Below are positions 42,511 through 50,750 of a stretch of 64,000 bases of DNA, piece after piece. The DNA comes from Desulfobacterales bacterium (GTDB lineage Bacteria; Desulfobacterota; Desulfobacteria; Desulfobacterales; UBA11574), in the NCBI GenBank assembly GCA_022340885.1, contig JAJDND010000085.1, forward strand, positions 41,442 through 105,441, read 5' to 3'. Position 1 is the stretch's first letter, and every line of letters begins with the position of its first letter. The notes under the pieces were generated by a model that saw only the letters and a program-made list of their open reading frames with translations, ran no database searches and was not told the origin of the DNA. The translations under genes and the position numbers were made by a program.

Positions 42511-42527
42511 TTTTACAAAATGTAAAA
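42511..42527. promoter_or_regulatory. Upstream activator site, TTTTACA-AAA-TGTAAAA
   Basis: A perfect palindrome preceded by GGGTGTCAATT. It lies 262.5 bp from the -24 GG, and 118.5 bp when the repeat insertion of 144 net bp is subtracted. Confidence 0.85.
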
Positions 42528-42552
42528 GTACAACGTGGGCTTCGCTCCGTCT

Positions 42553-42656
42553 GGAATGTTGGAATGATGGAATAGTGGAATATAGGGGAAAAATAAAAAC
42601 ATTGATTAAATGAGAGAGAATTCCTTAAACCCATCATTCCATTATTACAACATTCC
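42553..42656. repeat. Palindromic repeat of GGAATGTTGGAATGATGGAAT type
   Basis: The left arm GGAATGTTGGAATGATGGAA pairs with TTCCATTATTACAACATTCC on the right. The rest of the gap to the 42731 gene contains nothing else recognisable. Confidence 0.65.
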
Positions 42657-42730
42657 CGCGGATATCGCAAACACAGATGGCGAAAAAAACTGATCAAAAC
42701 AATAAATTTTTAAGTTTTTGGGACGTTAAG

Positions 42731-44167
42731 TCAGGTTATGTCTTCTTTTACGGACGTGGTGAACTCAAGACCGAATTTTTCGATCTTGGAATGCAAGGTG
42801 GGTCTTGAAAGACCAAGGAGTTTTGCCGCTTGTGATCGATTCCCGCCGGTATAGTTGAGCGCCTCGCTGATAATGATATTGGCAAACCGCTCCATACAGT
42901 CTTCAAAGCGTTTTTCACCCGATGGCGACGCCAGTATTTTACGAACCCACTGGCGCATGGCCTCTTCACCTTTCTCGAAATTTATAAAATCGCAGCTACT
43001 ATTTTCCTGGATCGCCTGGGAGATGTCTTCTTTGCAAATGGCTGCCCCGCGGTTAAAAATTAAGGCCTTTTGGATCGTATTGCCCAGTTCGCGCACATTT
43101 CCTCTCCAGAGATTCGCGGCAAGAAAGGCTTTGGCTTTCTTGGTGATTCCCGGATTTTCCACCTTCGCTTCTTGTGAATACCGCGCCAGAAAAAAATCAG
43201 TCAGTGCAGGGATGTCTTCCACCCGGTCCTTTAAGGGCGGCAAAAAGATGGAAACCACTTTCAGACGGTAGTAGAGATCCTCACGAAACCGGCCATGGGC
43301 AATGGCGGATTCGAGGTCGCGATTGGTAGCGGCGATAATTCTTACATTTACGGGGATGGTACTCCTTCCTCCCAGTCGTTCGATACTCTTTTCCTGGAGC
43401 AACCGCAAGATTTTAGCCTGGATGCTCAGCGGCATATCGCCTATTTCGTCCAGAAAAACAGTTCCGTTGTTCGCCTGCTCGATTTTGCCGATGCGGCGAT
43501 GGGTTGCACCGGTAAATGCCCCTTTTTCATACCCGAACAACTCGCTTTCCAGAAGATTCTCGGGAATGGCCACACAGTTAATCACCAGAAACGGCCGGTC
43601 AGCCCTCCGGCTGTGCTGGTAAATGGCCCGGGCCACCAACTCCTTGCCGGTCCCGGATTCTCCTCGGATCAAAACCGTTGCTTCTGTTTCGGAAACCCGG
43701 CCGATGGCCTTGTATACCTCCTGCATGGCTTTGCTTCTTCCGATGATGGCATCACGAACGCTTCCCTGTAAAACCGGGTCCACATCCACCGGAGAACGCA
43801 TGAAACGGCTCGCTTCCAGGGCCTGTTTGATCACAACCAGTATTTCGGGAATATCAAAGGGTTTAAGAACATAATCGAATGCCCCCATCTTGGTGGCCTC
43901 GATAGCGGTCTCCGTGGTTCCGAATGCGGTCATGATGATCACCGGCAGTTTGGGTTCCATCTCGTGAATGGCCTGGAAGGTTTCGAACCCGTTCATTCCC
44001 GGCAAGCGCATGTCAAGGATGACCAGGTCCGGAACCGCTTCCCGGATGATTTTAAGACCGGCTTCGCCGGAAGCCGCGCATTTACAGCGGTAGCCCTCTT
44101 CGATCAAAAGTTTATTGAAACTTTTTCGAAGTTGGTCGTCATCGTCTATTATCAATATGTTGCTCAC
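42731..44167 (-). CDS. NtrC-family sigma-54-dependent response regulator
   Basis: A 478-residue activator. The receiver carries IDDDDQLRKSF, the phospho-acceptor Asp in LVILDMRLPGMNG and the Lys in YVLKPFDIPEI. The AAA+ domain has Walker A GESGTGKE, the sigma-54-contacting GAFTGA loop and Walker B TVFLDEIGDMP, all intact. A Fis-type helix-turn-helix closes it (GNRSQAAKLLGLSRPTLHSKI). The GTG start overlaps the kinase gene by 29 bp. It is one of two candidates to bind the activator sites in this window. Confidence 0.93.
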   Translation of the reverse strand: MSNILIIDDDDQLRKSFNKLLIEEGYRCKCAASGEAGLKIIREAVPDLVILDMRLPGMNGFETFQAIHEMEPKLPVIIMTAFGTTETAIEATKMGAFDYVLKPFDIPEILVVIKQALEASRFMRSPVDVDPVLQGSVRDAIIGRSKAMQEVYKAIGRVSETEATVLIRGESGTGKELVARAIYQHSRRADRPFLVINCVAIPENLLESELFGYEKGAFTGATHRRIGKIEQANNGTVFLDEIGDMPLSIQAKILRLLQEKSIERLGGRSTIPVNVRIIAATNRDLESAIAHGRFREDLYYRLKVVSIFLPPLKDRVEDIPALTDFFLARYSQEAKVENPGITKKAKAFLAANLWRGNVRELGNTIQKALIFNRGAAICKEDISQAIQENSSCDFINFEKGEEAMRQWVRKILASPSGEKRFEDCMERFANIIISEALNYTGGNRSQAAKLLGLSRPTLHSKIEKFGLEFTTSVKEDIT

Positions 44168-45644
44168 GGTCTGGCTCCTCCGCCGGCAGTGTAATGATAA
44201 AGGTTGATCCGCTCCCTTCCTTTGATTCGATATCCAGTATTCCGCCGTGTTCTTCCACGATCCTGGCGGCGATGCTCAATCCGAGGCCCGTGCCTTCTTC
44301 CTTGGTCGTAAAAAATGGCTCCATAATTTTCGACTGTATGGTATCCGGAATACCGGGCCCGTTATCGCTGATCCGAATCACGGCCAATCTATCGCTTCCC
44401 CGCTCGATAAGGGTTTTTTCGTGAATGACGATCGCGCCCCCCCGACCCATGGCCTCACAGGCATTGATGATGATATTAATGATGACTTCCTTTAACTGTT
44501 CCGGGTCCAACTGGACCATTGGAAGCGGTTCTTTTCTTTGAATCTTGATAAAGACTTCGTAGGACGCCAAACGATGCTGCAAAAGCTGTATCGCCTGATC
44601 CACGACATCCGACGGTGAAACCGGCTGAAGTTTCAATCTGGGCGGTCTCGAGAACTCGAGGAAATTTTGCACAATGGTATCGATATGGCTGATTTCCTTT
44701 GAAATGACATCAAAGTCTTCTTTCTGACTGCTGTCAAGATCGAGACTCCTGCTCAGGGAAAATAGGCGCATCTTTACGGAAGTCAGCGGGTTTCGGATAC
44801 TGTGCGAGGTACCGGCCGCCAATTTCCCCACCAGGGCCAGTTTTTCAGACTGCAAAAGGTGCTCCCGGCTTTTTTCCAGTTCGGATTGGGTTTCAGTATA
44901 TGTTTTCTGCAAATCATGTACCCGCCGGCTGAGCGTCCTAACCTCGTCTCCTTCGTTTTGCGTGCCGTTATGGCGATCTGTTTCCAAAGCCAGCCTGCGT
45001 ATGGGATCAAGAATATCATGCAGCAATCGGAAAGCCAGTATGACACCCAAAAAAAGAATCATCAATACTGCCGATCCGGCTACAATTCTAAGCTTTCTAG
45101 CCTGATGAAGGCTTTGTTCTTTAACCGTTAACGTCTTTTTCCTAAAAAGCGTTTTGCAGTCTTCCGTATGCTTGAGAATATCAAAAAAGTATTCCCGCAC
45201 CTTTTCATGGAGTTTTATACCATTTTCCCGATCTCCGGACTTATAATAATTGACAACCTGATCTTTAACGGAGATGTATTTGTTGTATTCGGATCCTATG
45301 AGCTCGAGAACTTTTCTTTCTTCTGCTGTTGTGGCTAGAAGCTGAGTTTCTTCGAGTTTATTTTCAAAAATATGGCGGTATCTCTCCATCTGTGTAAGCC
45401 AGTCGGGATTCCCGTCCAACAGATAGTAGGAAGCAAATCCTTTCTGATTGGCCAGCGCAATTTCCATGGATTGGGCCGTCTGTAGCCCCACCATGTAGTT
45501 ATCGATGATCCGGGTCAGGAGTCCTTCCATCCGGTATGTGTACCCTACCATCACCAGCGCGCCCATGATCGTGATAACCAACAGGGCGAAAACATTTAAT
45601 AATATTCTGGATCGAAGACTTATCTTTCCCAATACATTCAGCAT
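44139..45644 (-). CDS. Sensor histidine kinase with four-helix-bundle sensor
   Basis: A 501-residue kinase. TM1 lies near residues 14-34, then a helical periplasmic region (four-helix-bundle MCP-like) to about 190. TM2 lies near 192-214, and a HAMP-like segment follows (DPIRRLALETD). A HisKA domain with the His in GTSHSIRNPLTSVKM and HATPase_c (NIIINACEAM, DNGPGIP, FTTKEEGTGLGLS) complete it. It overlaps the NtrC-type regulator gene, and the pair form a two-component system of the kind that senses envelope or metal stress. Confidence 0.9.
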   Translation of the reverse strand: MLNVLGKISLRSRILLNVFALLVITIMGALVMVGYTYRMEGLLTRIIDNYMVGLQTAQSMEIALANQKGFASYYLLDGNPDWLTQMERYRHIFENKLEETQLLATTAEERKVLELIGSEYNKYISVKDQVVNYYKSGDRENGIKLHEKVREYFFDILKHTEDCKTLFRKKTLTVKEQSLHQARKLRIVAGSAVLMILFLGVILAFRLLHDILDPIRRLALETDRHNGTQNEGDEVRTLSRRVHDLQKTYTETQSELEKSREHLLQSEKLALVGKLAAGTSHSIRNPLTSVKMRLFSLSRSLDLDSSQKEDFDVISKEISHIDTIVQNFLEFSRPPRLKLQPVSPSDVVDQAIQLLQHRLASYEVFIKIQRKEPLPMVQLDPEQLKEVIINIIINACEAMGRGGAIVIHEKTLIERGSDRLAVIRISDNGPGIPDTIQSKIMEPFFTTKEEGTGLGLSIAARIVEEHGGILDIESKEGSGSTFIITLPAEEPDREQHIDNRR

Positions 45645-45733
45645 TAATCTGTCAATGAGATATAATTTAGCAGTATAGGAATTTCTTTTTTTCTACCCAA
45701 GCCGAATCAATCATATTCTTTGATACACCAACC

Positions 45734-45877
45734 AGAAGCTATCTCAAAAATAGGATTTTGGTTCAAGGTCAAGGCGGGGCCGAGGTTCAACCCGCAGGCA
45801 TACTCAAGTATTCCGAGGAGTTGAAACGAGGACCCAACACAGAGATTGGGGCAAAAGGCATTTTTGAGATAGCTTCT
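45734..45877. repeat. Palindromic MITE-like element, arm type B
   Basis: AGAAGCTATCTCAAAAAT at the left and ATTTTTGAGATAGCTTCT at the right. The core includes CAAGGTCAAGGCGGGGCCGA and CAACACAGAGATTGGGGC. It lies upstream of the kinase gene. Confidence 0.8.
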
Positions 45878-45986
45878 ACTTATAATGGATAAAATCTGCG
45901 CCGTCAATCCGCAACTCAACATGTTTGACCCTTCATCGGCTGAATAATTCTGTAAAATCGACACCCATGGCTGCAAAGGCCCTTTT

Positions 45987-46130
45987 GAAGTGGTTTCAAA
46001 ACCTACAATTGGGCTCAAGGTCAATGCGGACAGAAACGGCCAACCGCAGTATATCGGGAATATTTCGAGGATTGGATTTTCGGTCCAACACTGAGATTGA
46101 GCCCGAGAGGGGGTTTTAAAACCACTTCTA
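45987..46130. repeat. Palindromic MITE-like element, arm type A
   Basis: GAAGTGGTTTCAAAACC at the left and GGTTTTAAAACCACTTCTA at the right. The core matches the copy at 18909. It lies between the arm B element and the receiver gene at 46134. Confidence 0.8.
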
Positions 46131-46133
46131 ACC

Positions 46134-46571
46134 TTATTCCAGTCCATGTACCGAAAGGGCTTCCCTGACCCGGGCTTCTCTGATTTTTTCTTCGTGGTCC
46201 CGTTTTTTCCTGGCAGCTTCCTGCACTTTGGTCATGAGCTGTTCGATTTCGCACGGCTTCATCAGGTAATCAAAGGCACCCAGCTTCATCCCTTCTATGG
46301 CGGACTCCACGGTGGCATGGCCAGTGAGCATGATCACCTCTGTCAAAGGGAATTGGTCTCTGATCTTTGCCAGTGTTTCAATGCCGTTCATTCCCGGCAT
46401 CTTGACATCCAGAATCACGACATCGGTGTTGCGGTGATTGTTCAGCCGTTCAAGGGCCTCTTCGCCGCTAAAGGCCGTTATAATGTTAAGATCCCTTTTT
46501 GAAAGACGTTTGCTCATGGTTTCCACAAAGGGGGCTTCATCATCCACCAACAAAATCAAAGGCTTTATCAT
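46134..46571 (-). CDS. Single-domain response regulator
   Basis: A 145-residue receiver with LLVDDEAPFVETMSKRL, the phospho-acceptor Asp in VVILDVKMPGMNG, VIMLTGHATVE and the Lys in YLMKPCEIEQL. It is followed by a basic tail of about 30 residues. The ATG at 46571 has AAGGAGG upstream. It is the last gene of the operon that runs from the sigma-54 promoter at 49902. Confidence 0.9.
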   Translation of the reverse strand: MIKPLILLVDDEAPFVETMSKRLSKRDLNIITAFSGEEALERLNNHRNTDVVILDVKMPGMNGIETLAKIRDQFPLTEVIMLTGHATVESAIEGMKLGAFDYLMKPCEIEQLMTKVQEAARKKRDHEEKIREARVREALSVHGLE

Positions 46572-46704
46572 GTCATCTCCCTCCTTCAACAGTTCTTGCC
46601 CGAAGACCTTGCTTTTCGGATAAAAATTCGAAATTCGACATTTGGATTTTGCCTGAACAGGACTTCTATTTCAGACAAAAAATCTCATTTCAAATACCGC
46701 CGGA

Positions 46705-47145
46705 TCATTTTTCGAAAACACTCATGGGCGATGTTGACAGTTTATCCACCATGGCTTTTCGTATCCGTTCTTCATGCTCCGATTTCCGCTCGTACGCCCC
46801 GTTGATCTTCTCCAACAAAAGGTCCATTTTGCACGGCTTCAGCAGATAATCATAAGCGCCCTTTTTCATGCCTTCTATGGCGGTTTCAATGGTTCCATGG
46901 CCCGTCAGCATCAAAACTTCGGTCAACGGTTTCAATTTCTTTATCTCATCTAATGTTTCAATGCCGCTCATGCCCGGCATCTTGACATCCAACACCGTCA
47001 CATCGAAATTATACCCTTTCAACTTTTCGACAGCCTCGCTGCCGCTGAAGGCTTCCGTAACATGAAATCCCCTGTTTCTCAGGCGTTCGGCGAGCGTTTC
47101 AACATATTCTTTTTCATCATCTACTAAAAGTATTCTTATTTTCAT
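46705..47145 (-). CDS. Single-domain response regulator
   Basis: A 146-residue receiver closely related to that at 46134-46571. It has ILLVDDEKEYVETLAERL, the Asp in VTVLDVKMPGMSG, MLTGHGTIETA and the Lys in YLLKPCKMDLL. The C-terminal tail is basic (KSEHEERIRKAMVDKL). It lies directly downstream of the DASS transporter gene (22 bp). The two similar receivers probably arose by duplication. Confidence 0.9.
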   Translation of the reverse strand: MKIRILLVDDEKEYVETLAERLRNRGFHVTEAFSGSEAVEKLKGYNFDVTVLDVKMPGMSGIETLDEIKKLKPLTEVLMLTGHGTIETAIEGMKKGAYDYLLKPCKMDLLLEKINGAYERKSEHEERIRKAMVDKLSTSPMSVFEK

Positions 47146-47167
47146 AACGACCCCCTGATCTTGAAAA

Positions 47168-48781
47168 TTAATGCGGACTGCTCATCAGAACCGCCTTTGC
47201 CGTTTCGGTAATCCCTTCCGGGAATCCTACCACATTATAAAGCACCATAAAACCCAACACCCATACAATCGCCAGCGAAATGAGCCAGAGAACGAACCCG
47301 TATTTGACGAAGTCGATGGGGCTGATCATGCGTTGACCGGTATCGGGATAAACGCCGAGACCGTAAACAATGGCATTGTTGGGAGTGCCGACAATCAGAA
47401 AATGAGCAAATGACGTGGCAAAGGCGGTGGCAAGCCCGATGGACCAGGGTTCGCCATGAACCCCGCTCATGATGCCCATGGGAACGGCGATGGGGCCTAA
47501 CAGTGCGGTGGTCCCTGCATCGGACATAAAATTCGTCACCAGGCCTGAAAAACTGCTCATGCCGATCCAGAGCCCCAAACCTTTCCCGAAACCGACCGCC
47601 GCCAGGGAGCCCAGAAAAATTTGCGCCAGCCACAGGGCCGCACCCGTCTCCTGTAGCAATGCGCCAAGGGTCAGGGCACCGCAATACATAAACCATGCAT
47701 CCCAGGATATGCCGCCTAAAATTTTTCTCCAATCTCCAATCCTGAACACCACCGGTATGACAAGGGCAAGCAGGGCCGGTCCGCCAAGACCGAGACCGTG
47801 CCCGCCGACAATCCACAAGAAGAGTATCAGGAGCATCATGCCGAACGCTACTTTTTCGGCATAACTCATTTTCCCCATTTTTTTCGTTTCCTCCTTAATC
47901 GCCAGAAGGCCTGGGGTGAGGTCTTTGGTTTTTACCTTTCTGAATATAAACAGCATGTATATTGCCACCGCCAAACCCAACACCGGGGTCAGCGGAAATC
48001 CGTACATCATCCACCGGCCGAAACTCATGGGCACATTGTAATCGGACCAGAATCCCATCATGATAACATTTCGGCCACCGGCTGCGGGTGATCCCACGCC
48101 CCCGACGTTCAGCGCAAAACACAAAGCAAACAGCAAGAGCTTGGCCAGTTGCGGATCATGCTCGATGACCCCTTGATTGTTGTTTCCCGAAACCGCTCCC
48201 ATGTAAACGGCGGCCATGACGGGCGCCATAAAGGCTGCCATGGCATGGGCGGATATAAAAGATCCCAGCACGGACATGGCAACGCATAAGACGACAATGG
48301 GCACCACAAAGCCCCGGGTCCACCCGAGTATCCATGTGGCCAGCCGCTTATGCAATCCCACGCCGATCACCGTCACGCCCATGGCCAAAACCCCCAACAG
48401 AAACAGCGGTGCATCACCGGCAAAGGTCTGGCCGATCATTTTCGTGGGCAGCAGTTGGAAAAAATAAGCAAAAACCGGCATCAGAATGCCCACCAGGCCG
48501 ATAGGGAGCGCTTCGGTCGCAAAATAGATGACCGCCATGGGAATCATGCCCAGAACGAGCTTTGCCTTCCATGCCGCCTGCCCGGCATCATGGGCAATGT
48601 GCCATCCGATCAATTTTTCCGCAATTTTCTGTTTTTCCACCAGTTCAACCAGACTCTGGGGGGTTGGAATAATAAACCCGATGATGATAAAACAGGCTGC
48701 CCCAATAATCAGCCAGAGAAGCTTGTTTGAAAGCAGCCCCGGTTTTTTCGTTTTATCCGCTTCAGTGTGATTGTGTTCCAT
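47168..48781 (-). CDS. DASS (SLC13) family anion/dicarboxylate transporter
   Basis: A 537-residue polytopic protein of the divalent anion:sodium symporter family. TM1 lies near 20-40, and IYFATEALPIGLVGILMPVFA marks the first conserved region. SPAAGGRNVIMMGFW and VGTPNNAIVYGLG correspond to the two substrate-binding (SNT-like) hairpins. Members carry succinate, malate, citrate or sulfate with Na+. Its place between response regulators suggests that uptake and signalling are linked. The likely promoter is the sigma-54 site at 49902. Confidence 0.88.
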   Translation of the reverse strand: MEHNHTEADKTKKPGLLSNKLLWLIIGAACFIIIGFIIPTPQSLVELVEKQKIAEKLIGWHIAHDAGQAAWKAKLVLGMIPMAVIYFATEALPIGLVGILMPVFAYFFQLLPTKMIGQTFAGDAPLFLLGVLAMGVTVIGVGLHKRLATWILGWTRGFVVPIVVLCVAMSVLGSFISAHAMAAFMAPVMAAVYMGAVSGNNNQGVIEHDPQLAKLLLFALCFALNVGGVGSPAAGGRNVIMMGFWSDYNVPMSFGRWMMYGFPLTPVLGLAVAIYMLFIFRKVKTKDLTPGLLAIKEETKKMGKMSYAEKVAFGMMLLILFLWIVGGHGLGLGGPALLALVIPVVFRIGDWRKILGGISWDAWFMYCGALTLGALLQETGAALWLAQIFLGSLAAVGFGKGLGLWIGMSSFSGLVTNFMSDAGTTALLGPIAVPMGIMSGVHGEPWSIGLATAFATSFAHFLIVGTPNNAIVYGLGVYPDTGQRMISPIDFVKYGFVLWLISLAIVWVLGFMVLYNVVGFPEGITETAKAVLMSSPH

Positions 48782-48850
48782 GCGTTTTCCTCCCTAAACT
48801 CCGCACCTAAAATTTCTCTCTTTCGTCCTCTTTGAGTTCTGGTCGAGTGG

Positions 48851-49303
48851 TTATTTCTTGTCTCTGTCCAGGATTTCTTTTGCGGTATCGAATTCACCGG
48901 ATTCGGCAAAAGCAGCGGCGCTCATGGCGTCTTCAAATTTTTTTTTATATGCCTCGGTGACGGTTTTCATGAGCTGTTCAATGGAAACGGGTTTCTGGAG
49001 ATACTCGAAGACCCCCAGGCGTCGCGCCTCTTTTTCGTCCTTTTCAGACCCGTGACCGGTGAGCATGATGATTTGAACTCCCGGATATGCCTTCTTGGCA
49101 CGTCTTAAAACTTCCATGCCATCAATGCCGGGCATTTTCAGGTCCAAAACCATGACATCCGGAAGTTTTTCGTCCATTGTCTTAAGCGCCTCTTCTCCGC
49201 CAAGCGCCACCTCTGAATCCACATCCCGCATCTTCATTCGTTCGGAAAGCGCTTTTACGAATTCCTCTTCATCGTCAACCAAAAGTACTTTCATCTCTTT
49301 CAT
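48851..49303 (-). CDS. Single-domain response regulator
   Basis: A 150-residue receiver. VLLVDDEEEFVKALSERM, the phospho-acceptor Asp in VMVLDLKMPGIDG, IIMLTGHGSEKDEKEA and the Lys in YLQKPVSIEQL are intact. The C-terminal 30 residues (AAFAESGEFDTAKEILD) are shared with the end of the pseudo-receiver at 49305 (ASFAEAGDTETARELL), which points to a common partner. AAGGAG precedes the ATG, which directly follows the upstream stop. Confidence 0.9.
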   Translation of the reverse strand: MKEMKVLLVDDEEEFVKALSERMKMRDVDSEVALGGEEALKTMDEKLPDVMVLDLKMPGIDGMEVLRRAKKAYPGVQIIMLTGHGSEKDEKEARRLGVFEYLQKPVSIEQLMKTVTEAYKKKFEDAMSAAAFAESGEFDTAKEILDRDKK

Positions 49304-49304
49304 T

Positions 49305-49829
49305 TCAATCTCCTTTCTTTTGCCCTGCCGTTTGCGATGCGTTTTTGGGTGCTTTTACCAACAATTCTCTGGCTGTCTCGGTGTCGCCGGCCTCGGCAAA
49401 ACTTGCGGCCACCATCAAATCCTGACAGCGTTGGAGCAGTGACGGTTTGATGATCTCGATATTTTTCTTTGCCTGACATGCGTCGCGGATCCGCAAAATG
49501 AGGGAATCCAGATCCAGGGGCATGAGAAAATCGTCAAATGCGCCGAGTTTCATCCCTTCAATGGACAAAGAGATCTGATCCGGGCTGTTGACGGTGATAA
49601 TTTGAACCGGGGGCCGCATTTTTTTGATCATTCTGATCAACACCAACCCTTCTTTTTTGAGATCGTTCAGGCTGAGCAGCACAACATCGATCCCATGTTT
49701 TTTAAACATTCGTTTGATGTCTTTTGTCTTCATGGCGTTAAACATCCGCCAATTTTTGATTTCAAAATGCCGCGCAAGATGTTGCTGCAACAGATTGTCT
49801 CCTTCTATAATCAGAATCGAAGCTCCCAT
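49305..49829 (-). CDS. Receiver-like protein lacking the phosphorylation Asp
   Basis: A 174-residue protein with receiver topology. The acidic pair is changed (LIIEGDNLL), and the phospho-acceptor position reads VVLLSLNDLKKEG, with Ser53 for Asp. The strand-4 Thr/Ser is also altered (IITVNSPDQ). A helical C-terminal tail resembles that of the adjacent true receiver. It is probably a phosphorylation-independent partner or antagonist. It is the first gene after the sigma-54 promoter at 49902. Confidence 0.8.
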   Translation of the reverse strand: MGASILIIEGDNLLQQHLARHFEIKNWRMFNAMKTKDIKRMFKKHGIDVVLLSLNDLKKEGLVLIRMIKKMRPPVQIITVNSPDQISLSIEGMKLGAFDDFLMPLDLDSLILRIRDACQAKKNIEIIKPSLLQRCQDLMVAASFAEAGDTETARELLVKAPKNASQTAGQKKGD

Positions 49830-49901
49830 GACTTTATCGCAATCCGTTTATCGGAAATGAGATTTAATATTTCGCTTCGGGTGATGTTGTTTCCCAAGAA
49901 A

Positions 49902-49916
49902 GCAAGGAGTGTGCCA
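49902..49916 (-). promoter_or_regulatory. Sigma-54 promoter for the receiver/DASS operon
   Basis: The minus strand reads TGGCACACTCCTTGC, an excellent match to the TGGCAC-N5-TTGC consensus. Predicted start is near 49891. No TTTTACA-N3-TGTAAAA site is present; a different palindrome lies at 49981. Confidence 0.85.
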
Positions 49917-49980
49917 ATATCTATATATACAATTATTTCGGGCTGTTAAATGAATTGTGGGAAGGGCAGGAATTAAAAGA

Positions 49981-49999
49981 TTGATTCATAATGAATCAA
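49981..49999. promoter_or_regulatory. Palindrome TTGATTCAT-A-ATGAATCAA, candidate activator site
   Basis: A perfect 9-bp inverted repeat with a single central base, 65 bp upstream of the -24/-12 promoter. A related half-motif (TTCAATTATGAATG) follows at 50010-50023. It may bind a different activator from the TGTAAAA family. Confidence 0.6.
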
Positions 50000-50036
50000 T
50001 ATAAAACGTTCAATTATGAATGTTTTTGAAACGTTT

Positions 50037-50714
50037 TTAATTATCTATAGAGTCGGGAAGGTAAAGTAAGATTTCCGGGGTCGGACCAAACGTTTTAGCG
50101 GCACCCCCTAAATACGTCAGGGTTTGCTGCAACGATGCCCATCGCTCGGAGGATGATATTTGGGTCGGAAAGTCTTCTTTGACAAGCGCGGCATTCTCAT
50201 ATCCAATGCCCAATACGCACCTGTCTTGGACCTTCCGCGGTGAAAGCGTTATTTTGCCTCCGGCATCGATTGCCCTAAGAAGGATTTCAATGGATTCAAA
50301 CAATGCCATTTCCAGGGATACAGGATCGGACGTGATCACAATCGGTGGATCCGAGGGGCTCGTTTCCAGAGCGACATTTTTAAGCCTCGCGAAACGGGAC
50401 GCCAGCAAAACCATTTGTTGAGATGTCTCGTTGAGATCCAGACTCACAGGCGTACGATCAGGGCTGTGGGCAAACCAATTCAAGCAGGTGGTAATGTCGA
50501 TGCCGCGTTGAATTTGCCGTCGAATTCTATCCAAGGATTTTATAAACTTGTCTTTATGAGCAAATGCGCTGTCTTCGATAACCTCAAGGACATCTTCCAT
50601 TAAACCCGCCGATTCCTGTATGATGGCCAGGACGTTTTTAATTTCGTGGGTGATGCCGGCGGTGATTCTCCCGAAAAAAGCCACCTCTTTGCGTTTTATT
50701 CGATCCGGTTCCAT
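50037..50714 (-). CDS. Histidine kinase-like protein with degenerate ATPase domain
   Basis: A 225-residue soluble protein. A HisKA-like H-box is present (GRITAGITHEIKNVLAIIQESAG), but the C-terminal part lacks the DxGxG and GxGxG ATP-binding boxes of HATPase_c. It may act as a phosphotransfer or phosphatase module for the neighbouring receiver at 50751 rather than as a kinase. It is the last gene of the NifX/kinase/receiver group, 36 bp after the receiver gene. Confidence 0.75.
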   Translation of the reverse strand: MEPDRIKRKEVAFFGRITAGITHEIKNVLAIIQESAGLMEDVLEVIEDSAFAHKDKFIKSLDRIRRQIQRGIDITTCLNWFAHSPDRTPVSLDLNETSQQMVLLASRFARLKNVALETSPSDPPIVITSDPVSLEMALFESIEILLRAIDAGGKITLSPRKVQDRCVLGIGYENAALVKEDFPTQISSSERWASLQQTLTYLGGAAKTFGPTPEILLYLPDSIDN

Positions 50715-50750
50715 GTCGTCCCCTTTTGCATCTGATTTTTCAGCGGCGTT

